Assembly: GCA_006384855.1 (NCBI GenBank)
Contig: VCJN01003436.1
Location: 1-64,000 of the forward strand
Origin: Tetraselmis striata
Taxonomy: Eukaryota; Chlorophyta; Chlorodendrophyceae; Chlorodendrales; Chlorodendraceae
Direction of reading: 5' to 3'
DNA length: 64,000 bases
Every line of letters begins with the position of its first letter. Within the stretch, counting starts at the first letter, position 1. Both the position numbers and the translations under genes were made by a program. Shown here piece by piece: positions 56,941 to 64,000 of this stretch. The notes under the pieces were generated by a model, which searched no databases, was not told where the DNA came from, and saw only the letters and a list, made by a program, of their open reading frames with translations.

Positions 56941-58583
56941 TGTTTTTTTTTTTGGTGATTTCCTGATATCGCCTTCTGCTGCTAGCTCATACAGCGATTA
57001 AGTATGTACGTACACTTGTATTTCCTTCCCCAGTATATTATTTTTCCGTGCATGCTCTGGCGCTTTTTTGTAACCAAACCCAAACCCATTCTTAGTAGTC
57101 ACTAGTAGTCGCCACCCGTACGGGATACGGTACAGGTAACGACGCCCAATCGTCGCGCGCGTAGTCGTAGTCGCGTCGCGTAGTTGCCGCGCCGCCGCCG
57201 CCGCGCGTGTGCTGGCGGGGGCACCATCCCCGCACCTACCGGGGCCGGCGCGGTCGGGAGGAAGGACGAGGTAGGAGGTTGGACGAGTACCCGGTACCTG
57301 CCCTGGTACCCGGAGTTGGTTCGCTGTGCTCACTCTCTATATGGAGCCATCGCGACTACGGGTTACGGCGCATCTCCGACGCCGCGTCCATGTTACCAAA
57401 CCTCACCAGAATTACTGCCCACATTCGCTGCACCGCGGCGAACGAGGACTGCGAGAGTGGCAGTTAATGACTTGTGCCACAAATAAATAACCGCGCAGCG
57501 TCAACGTTCTTAATAAAACAGAAAGGTTCTCTAACGAGGGCGTGAGAGGGCGCCGCGTACTGATTAGGCACTGGATTCGCGAGACCTTGTCGCCCGCTCT
57601 GAATCGATCAGTCGTCGCCACAGCAACAGACCCTGCCCCTTGAATTGCGGCTGTGGCTACTCCAGGGCTGTCGCTTGCAACTGGACCACGGGGGCGCCGT
57701 AACCATGGCGGGCACACGAGCAGGATTGTCCAGACTGGCGAGGTGTGATCTTCATTCCCCCTCCCCCGTACTCCGTCGAGTTGCGTTGCCATCTAGCCCC
57801 CCCTCCCCCCCCCCCCCCCCCCCCCCCCACCCCCGCGTGCGCACCCTCGGCTGAGTGTATCGCTCCATGGCAAGGCTCAGACACGTGCGTAACCTCAGAC
57901 TTGTGGTTCAATGTTTCCACAGTAAAAGACACAGTATTTATACAAGAATATATAGCAGCTGTTACGCGCCGACCTCGCGCACGGCTAGCGCCTGTATGTA
58001 GAGCGCCATACCCAGACCCAGAGAGCGTGAGAGGGCCCCAGGGAGGGGGGGGGAGGGTTTTACAAGAAGTATTAGGTGCCAAGCCCTCCTGCTATGTCAT
58101 ATGTATATATTTAATTATAATTGCAGTTACTTCTTGCACGAACGCATTGGAGAAGCCTGCGTGCTCTTGGCTACTGTGTGGGTCATTTGCTTTGTGTGTG
58201 GATGCCTTTATGTGAATATGAATGTGAGCCATGTCGTGGCATGTTGTGAGCCTCCGTGAGAGCTCCATACTGCGTACGGCCCCCACTTATGCGCCTTTTT
58301 TAATATGCACATGTGAGTATGGCGGGGATAGAATCGACGATGTAGCACAGCCTTGAAGTTCACGACCATGCCGGACATGCACGGAACAGCAAACAAAACC
58401 GATAGAAGTCACATCCCTGGTGTAGACAGCTAACCGTGTGTTGATGCCAGCAGCACATGCAGGCTGCTGGCAGGCTACCAATGCGCTGCCGCAGCTCGGC
58501 TGGGCCAGAACTGTACCTTCCTGACCGGAACAGCTGCGCTGCTTACGACAGCATCTGCCAGCCTGCCAGCCCGACAGCCACGG
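56941..58583. other. Upstream region of the 58.6-kb gene, otherwise unassigned
   Basis: Holds a 24-C run (57805-57828). Plus frames at 57645-58215 are driven by low complexity. A coding 5' UTR or promoter for the gene at 58584 may lie near 58290-58583. Confidence 0.4.
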
Positions 58584-60212
58584 ATGCCACTCCACAGCTG
58601 CCCGACAGCCTCTCGACAGTTGTCAAGCAGCGCTGCTGCCGTACACAGGAAGGCGCCGGGCTACTGGCAGGGCCTGCAGCAGCCTGGCGCCACAGGGAAG
58701 GCGGCAGCTGGTCGGCAGTCAGGCCGGAGTGTTGTTGGCAAAGAGCATGTGCGGTCTCCGCCTGGACCCCGGCCACCACGGGACAGCGGCGGCGACTCTG
58801 GCAACAGCAACCTTGGTGCCTCCGGGGGCAGGTCTCACCGACAGTGGCGGCATGGCGTGAAGTCGCACAAGCACCAGCGCTCCGCAAAGGCGCAGCACGT
58901 GGCCATTAACCAGCGCATTCGGGCTGCTCGCAGCGTGGGTGCATTGTTGGCCGTGGAGCAGGCTGAGGGACTCCGGGCGCTCAGCCCTCTTAATGTGGAC
59001 ACGCTGCTCGCGCGGCTGCAGGCCACGGCCCCCAGACCTGGGTCGGCGCATGCCGCCCACGCGTCTTCTCTGCTGCGGCGGCTCACGGAGTACCTGACAT
59101 CTGGGATGGCGGGATACCCCGCGCCCACCCTAGTCTCGTGCCTGCAGCGCCTGGCGGCCCTGACCCCGCTCCCGGCGATGCTGCTCAAGGCGGTGGAGGT
59201 CGAGGTTGGCCGGCGTGCCAGCCGGCGCCAGTTTCGTGTATCGGAGCTGACACAGTTGGTGCGCCTTGGCGCCGCCGAGGCCAAGCGCGTAGCTGCCCAG
59301 GCAAAGCAGGCCCCACCTACTGCAGACACGGCGGAGCATCAGGTAGCCCCCGCCTCCCATGCTGCGGTCGTGGCTGCCTTTCTTCCAGCATTTGCGGAGC
59401 TTGAGCGCCGCCTGGCCTCCTCGTCTGTGGCGCTGCCGCTGGAGTCGCTGGTGGACATGTCGCGCGCGTATAGCGCCGTGGCATACCACAGCCTCCCGCT
59501 GCTGGGCGCGCTCGAGGCGGCCCTTGATGCGCCTGTCGACCTGTCGTCACTTGAAGCTGCCACCCTGGTTGGCGTGATGCACCAGCTGGCCTCCACCCCG
59601 GGGCACAGCCCTGAGCTACTCTCTGCCATTGCGGGCGCTGTATCCGCACGCGTTGGCGACCTCAAGCCTGGGGAGCTAGCGGACGCTGCGCACGCTGCCG
59701 CACTGGCAGGCGACACAAGCTCATCTGTGGCAGAGAGTGGCGGGCTGATGGCGGCCATCGCGGCACGGGCGACGGCGCCAAGGCTCTACGCACTCGACTC
59801 TGAGAAGCTCGCGCGCCTATCGGTTGCGCTTGCTGCTGCGGGCCAATTGACAGCAGCGGCTTCTATCACTGTCCAGCGGTGCGCGGTGCGCCAGCTGGAG
59901 GAATTTGACGCAGCAGACCTGGGGCGGCTGCTGTGGGCTGTGGCGGTGTCAAGTGGCGCTGACGCGGAGTCCGGAGAACTGTTTGCCTGTGCAGAGGGCC
60001 GGCTTGTGAGCCTTGTGCCCCTGATGGACGGCAACACGCTGGCCGGAGCTGCCTGGGCGTACGCGGCGGTGGGCCAAACAGCCGGACGTTCCCTTCGCCG
60101 AGCCATCGATGAGCGTGCAGTGGAGATGTACAATGATGTGGACTGCCTTGAGCGTAAAATGGTGACTGACGCGCTCGCCGCAATGGTGCCGCCAGAGGAA
60201 TGCAGCCATTAA
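58584..60212 (+). CDS. Intronless helical-repeat protein, possibly organelle RNA-binding (OPR/FAST-like)
   Basis: 542 residues from the ATG at 58584. The first ~110 residues are Ser/Gly/Arg/Gln-rich with very few acidic residues and could be an organelle-targeting peptide plus linker. From about 115 onward it is a Leu/Ala-rich alpha-solenoid with recurring units: SPLNVDTLLARLQATAP, YPAPTLVSCLQRLAALTPLP, LPLESLVDMSRAYSAVAYH, LSSLEAATLVGVMHQLAST, LKPGELADAAHAAALAGD, LDSEKLARLSVALAAAGQ, FDAADLGRLLWAVAVSSG and MDGNTLAGAAWAYAAVGQ. Such runs occur in algal chloroplast and mitochondrial RNA-processing factors of the OPR and FAST-kinase-like groups. The PPPEW signature of classical OPR and a RAP domain are not seen, so the family call is inference. 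It is the only intronless host gene here. Confidence 0.65.
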   Translation: MPLHSCPTASRQLSSSAAAVHRKAPGYWQGLQQPGATGKAAAGRQSGRSVVGKEHVRSPPGPRPPRDSGGDSGNSNLGASGGRSHRQWRHGVKSHKHQRSAKAQHVAINQRIRAARSVGALLAVEQAEGLRALSPLNVDTLLARLQATAPRPGSAHAAHASSLLRRLTEYLTSGMAGYPAPTLVSCLQRLAALTPLPAMLLKAVEVEVGRRASRRQFRVSELTQLVRLGAAEAKRVAAQAKQAPPTADTAEHQVAPASHAAVVAAFLPAFAELERRLASSSVALPLESLVDMSRAYSAVAYHSLPLLGALEAALDAPVDLSSLEAATLVGVMHQLASTPGHSPELLSAIAGAVSARVGDLKPGELADAAHAAALAGDTSSSVAESGGLMAAIAARATAPRLYALDSEKLARLSVALAAAGQLTAAASITVQRCAVRQLEEFDAADLGRLLWAVAVSSGADAESGELFACAEGRLVSLVPLMDGNTLAGAAWAYAAVGQTAGRSLRRAIDERAVEMYNDVDCLERKMVTDALAAMVPPEECSH

Positions 60213-61640
60213 CAAATAAGACCCTGCAAGCTGTTAACAATATTCGAACCAGTGGGAACTGCCAAACCCTCAGCATCGGGCAACTAAGTGGATGCAACGC
60301 CGTTTCATGCTATGACCCATGCGGTCTTTGTTGTGCATCATGCGCAGATGCTTCGTGGCGTTTAACCCTACCTCAATGACCCTTTCCTCGCCCAGATGCA
60401 AAATCAAAATTGCCGCGATGACAAGTTAGTGAAACTGTAGAACAATCAACAGGGCATGGCAGCATTGAGGTGAAATGCAGGTGTTAGCAGCTTGCACGGC
60501 ATCGCATGCATGCCACACTACCTGCTGACCATGCCATGCGATGTACTTCTGAACGTTCCCAATGCTGCCGTGGTCAATTTCAGCTGCAATTCGCACCAAG
60601 CGCATAACATACATACAGATATATATATATATATAATTATATGTATATGTACACATACATGTCCTAGCGAATGACATACATATAGATATGTATGTTTATA
60701 TGTATGTATGTATATATATGTATATATGTATGTGTATATATGCACACACCTCCACGGAAGTTCCAGGCCCCTATCTCGCCTAAGCTGAGCATACGAATAG
60801 TAGGGCAGCTCCGCGGCTGAATCTAGGATTTATGACCTGAAATCCTGGAATATTACATATTTATGCTCAGCCTTCATCGCCTTAGGGTGTAAAGTTGGCT
60901 CTAACAAATGTCCTACAAGAGTGGCACCCGCGCCACACTCAGGGTTTCCAGTTCCCCCGCAACAACAGGGGTTGGTGCCCTGCACGCCCCGCCACGCATT
61001 CATAGACCATTGCATGGTGAGATGGCCATGGGTGGGCGAGGAAACATGTCAGCAAAGAGGCTAGGGTATTTTGGGTGGGGGAGGGCCATATTGACGTGCG
61101 CCCGTGCACGATGTGATACCATTGCCACTGGAGTGTTGCAGTGTGTTTCTCCTTTTCTGAAACTCTCGGTATCGCTCAGTGCGTTGCGAGGAAACGTCAG
61201 AACTAATTTTAAAATGCCACTAAAATTTACGCGAGCAGGGCTATAATTTCTGTAACTCCAGCACGGCCATCTGAGGTTGTTTAGGTACTTTTCGAAAAAA
61301 AAAATCGAAATCTGACGTCTGTGTCAGCGCGTGATCAACACATTGGCGTGGATCTTTATGCGAAGTGGATCTCGAAACCTGGTACACGGTGCTGGTGGGA
61401 CAGTTTGTTGCATGTACTCGTGCACGGGCCATTCATACTTGGCACATATGCCCCCCTTGAGCGATGCCCAAGGGGGCCATTCCGGCTGGGGAACGGTACC
61501 GCACCGCCGATGCCGGCACTGTACCGTTCGGTTCGGCTACTTAGCCGTGCCGACTGTTCTGCTCTCGTCATTGTCGAGCAACACAATCATCTTATTTCTG
61601 TTTCTATTTCTACTAAGCGGCGCTTCGCGCCGGGGATTGT
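60213..61640. other. 3' flank and AT-rich microsatellites
   Basis: A stretch at 60620-60750 is built of tatatg/tatgta units. Nothing else was recognised. Confidence 0.5.
60620..60750 (+). repeat. AT-rich microsatellite cluster
   Basis: (ta)n, (tatg)n and (tgta)n blocks in tandem. Confidence 0.85.
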
Positions 61641-61760
61641 GGGAGGATGTGGAGGTGCCCCTACCTCGACTTGGGTTGAGCCTGGTGCGGGATGCAGGCC
61701 GCTTTTAGCCGGCTTGTAGTGTTGATCTTGTAATACTGTGTTGTTTCGGGTAATACTGCT
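61640..61760 (+). mobile_element. 3'-end-only copy of the RT A/B family
   Basis: Reads LSLVRDAGRF then stop, followed by ggcttgtagtgttgatcttg and actgcttttagcg, matching the ends of copies A and B. It is a strongly 5'-truncated insertion. Confidence 0.65.
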
Positions 61761-61863
61761 TTTAGCGTTAGATTTGTCATTAATTTATTTTGTAAGAGAC
61801 GTATTGATTCGTAAAACAGATTAAATCTACAAGCCGCGTAAAAGCTTGCCGCTGACTACTGGT

Positions 61864-61920
61864 GTGCATTACAAAAGGCCAGTACCCAACCCACCGCTAA
61901 AAGCAGTAATCCTTAGTAGT
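61864..61920 (-). mobile_element. 3' tail of the RT A/B family, opposite orientation
   Basis: The reverse complement reads tactgcttttagcgg and tactggccttttgtaatgcac, matching the tail of copy B (43630-43680). It faces the plus-strand tail at 61640-61760. Confidence 0.65.
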
Positions 61921-61946
61921 ACAAGAGCAGCAAGCGGCCGGCCCCC

Positions 61947-64000
61947 TTGTGCACGCACGTGAACCACGGGATGGAGTCCGACGACCCGGAGGTAGCTGCC
62001 ATGCACCTCGCCTACGCTACGACTTTCGACCCTTCTGTGTATCTGCGGTGCGTCCCACGAGACGGCTGCCCGCGCTCGGGCCACCACGTGTTCCATGGCG
62101 CGCAAGCGGCGGCCCGCGCCGCCACCTGCCAGTTCTGCAGCCCCCTCCTCCCACGGCTCCGCCCCCCGGTGTGGCTCTCCCGGCGTCGGCAGCTGGCGTG
62201 CGGGCGCTGCAGCGCCAGCACGCGCCGGCTCCTGCCTCAGCCGCTCATGATGCCGCTCTCGCGGCCACCGCTCGGTGGTGCGCTACCAGCGATGTCTACC
62301 GCAAGATGCCCCGTACGCCGCTGCGGGGCACGGCTGTCGGCGTCTGTCCCGCAGCTCGGCCTGTCCTCTTCCCCCTGCTAGACCGTACGCTGGCCTATGC
62401 TGACCGCTTCCCTCCTACCGACGACCGGTCGTACGGGGCCGAAGGCGCTGTCTGCGTATTTGCGGGGCTACTACTGCGACCCTATCCATCCAGCAGCCCC
62501 GCAGTTGTGCGGAAATTGGCGGAGCGGCGAGTGCGGCTGTGGGAGGCAGGGGATGCTGTGCGCGCCGGCTCCTCGGTGTGCGGGATGCAGCAACTGTGGC
62601 GCGAATCGCGGGAAGGCAGCGAGTTACATAATTACCAGATGGAGGCGGGTGAGCTGCCGACGACCACATCTCGGAGTGCCCGCCGACGGAAGCGCCGGCG
62701 ATCTGCGAGGGCGCGGGCGGCTTCTGCTGAGGCTGCGGAAGGGGGCGCCGATGCTGCGGCTGATGGGGTGCCGCCGGCGGTGGTGGATGCTCACCGCCGG
62801 GCGGCGAAACTCACCGCTGTGCAGGAGCTGCGCCGCGCTCGCCAGGCGCTGGACACTGCTGACCTCGGCATGGTGTCTGACGCCGCTGCGGCGCTCCCTG
62901 CCCTCGATGCCCTCCATCCGCCTCCTGCTGCCACCAGCCCGGAGTACTCTTCCCCCGAAGAACCGCCGGACCTGCAACGGGCGCCGCCGTCGTGGGGCGA
63001 CAATGCGGATGAGGTTATGCGGTGGGGGGAGGACCAGCGGCGGGTTCTACGTCGTGCACCCCGCCTTTCCGCAGGGCATGTGGACTGGTGGCGTTGGGAG
63101 CACATCAGGGACCTAGACGTACCTTCATGGCGCCTGTGGGTGAACCGCTGCCTGGCGGGGCGGTGCCACTCGCGCACTGCGGCTTTTTGGCGAGTGGCTC
63201 CGTCTTTGCGCTCCACAAGGACGACCCCGCCGCGCGCGAGGAGCGGGAAAAGAGCGGCGAGCCGCTGCGAGTACGCCCGCTCGGCGTCGGCTCCGTGCTG
63301 GTGCGCCTGGCCTCCGCCCACGCTCTGGGGCAAGTGGGTGCGGATGCGCGGGAGGTCATGGGCCCGGTGCAACGCAGCTTTCAGTCGGGAGCTAGGCTGT
63401 GAGACGGCGTATATGAGCATGCGGGTGGCGCTGCAACTTTTCGGCGGGCGTGGTACTGGTGGGAAAGGACTACTACTCCTGGATATTCGGAATGCCTTCG
63501 ATGAGGTATCCCGGGGTGCGATACTTTACGGCTTGCTTCAGCACCCGCGGCTACATGGCCTGATCCCTTTTTTCCAGATGTTGTACGATCGCCCTAGCGA
63601 CCTGTACTACTACGCGACGGATGATCCCGGTACTTTGCGCGCCACCCTACAGTCTCGTACGGGTGTACGCCAGGGTGATGTCCTGGCCCCGCTATACTTC
63701 TGCCTCCCTATCGCGGGCCCAGTGCAAGCGGTTGTGGCTCGTACCGCCGCTGATACTTTTTGCCAGAGTTTTGCGGATGATTGCGGCGCGGCCACTGCCG
63801 CGGCCCACGTTCCGCGCGTTTTCGACGAGTACTGCACGGAGCTTTCCAAAGTCGGACTGGTGGTACAGGACAGTAAGTCGCGGTACGTTCGTCACCCCGG
63901 CGACAGCGCGAGTCCGAGTTGCGGACAGTACGGGAGAAGTTGGCCCCGGGAGGATTTCGGACCCCGGCCGATGATCCTGTCCAGGATGGCGCCGTGTACC
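61947..64000 (+). pseudogene. RT element copy D, running off the right edge
   Basis: A plus frame from before 62171 stays open to base 64000 (at least 610 codons), preceded in another frame (61947 on) by a Cys/His block (CVPRDGCPRSGHHVF, then CQFC) that suggests a zinc finger. The frame carries the linker block RAAKLTAVQELRRARQALDT, an RT N-terminal region (HVDWWRWEHIRDL), LLLLDIRNAFDEVSR, RTGVRQGDVLAPLYF and the catalytic FADDCG. Between about 63165 and 63390 the protein-like reading moves to another frame (HCGFLASGSVFALHKDD, LRVRPLGVGSVLVRLASAH), then returns. Two compensating indels are therefore likely. It is related to copies A and B in motif layout but not the same subfamily. The end lies outside the window. 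Confidence 0.75.

Overview
The window looks like nuclear DNA of a green alga (Chlorophyta, probably chlorophycean or trebouxiophycean). The reasons are: GC-rich genes split by short GT-AG introns, a chloroplast rhodanese with a transit peptide, a PIN-LIKES (PILS) carrier, a cytosolic ribosomal protein gene, and a DIRS retroelement with the split-repeat layout described for Kangaroo of Volvox. There are no operons, ribosome binding sites or other bacterial features. The class-level placement is inference.

Layout. 1-3.6 kb: minus-strand LINE (APE endonuclease plus reverse transcriptase, RT), frameshifted and running off the left edge. 4.4-5.8 kb: a direct repeat pair beside an 826-bp near-continuous palindrome. 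5.8-14.1 kb: mostly unassigned sequence with one ~470-bp repeat present twice. 14.1 kb: a small membrane-protein gene. 15.9-17.2 kb: decayed DIRS copy (minus strand). 18.2-19.2 kb: decayed PIF/Harbinger transposase. 21.3-22.1 kb: ~225-bp tandem array. 25.6-28.7 kb: compact DIRS/PAT-type element with intact RT-RNase H-methyltransferase ORF. 29.7-33.1 kb: pogo/Tigger-type element with matching terminal repeats and an internally deleted transposase.

The right half holds the clearest host genes: an eight-exon chloroplast rhodanese (33.4-35.0 kb), a nine-exon PILS carrier (43.9-46.7 kb), a four-exon RPL27a with a 10-nt first coding exon (48.4-49.9 kb, minus) and an intronless helical-repeat protein (58.6-60.2 kb). 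Between them lie a hAT family (35.8-38.0 and 51.0-54.3 kb), 3'-anchored copies of RT elements (38.0-43.7, 56-57, 61.6-61.9 kb), a long-TIR element (40.5-41.4 kb) and an RT ORF running off the right edge (62-64 kb).

The host genes do not form one pathway. The window is best read as a transposon-dense chromosome arm with at least seven element classes at different stages of decay. Runs of 18-35 consecutive G or C recur across it, including inside host introns. Exon models were built by eye from splice sites and phase; all three multi-exon host models give totals divisible by three with no internal stop. I found no certain functional tRNA, rRNA or CRISPR.
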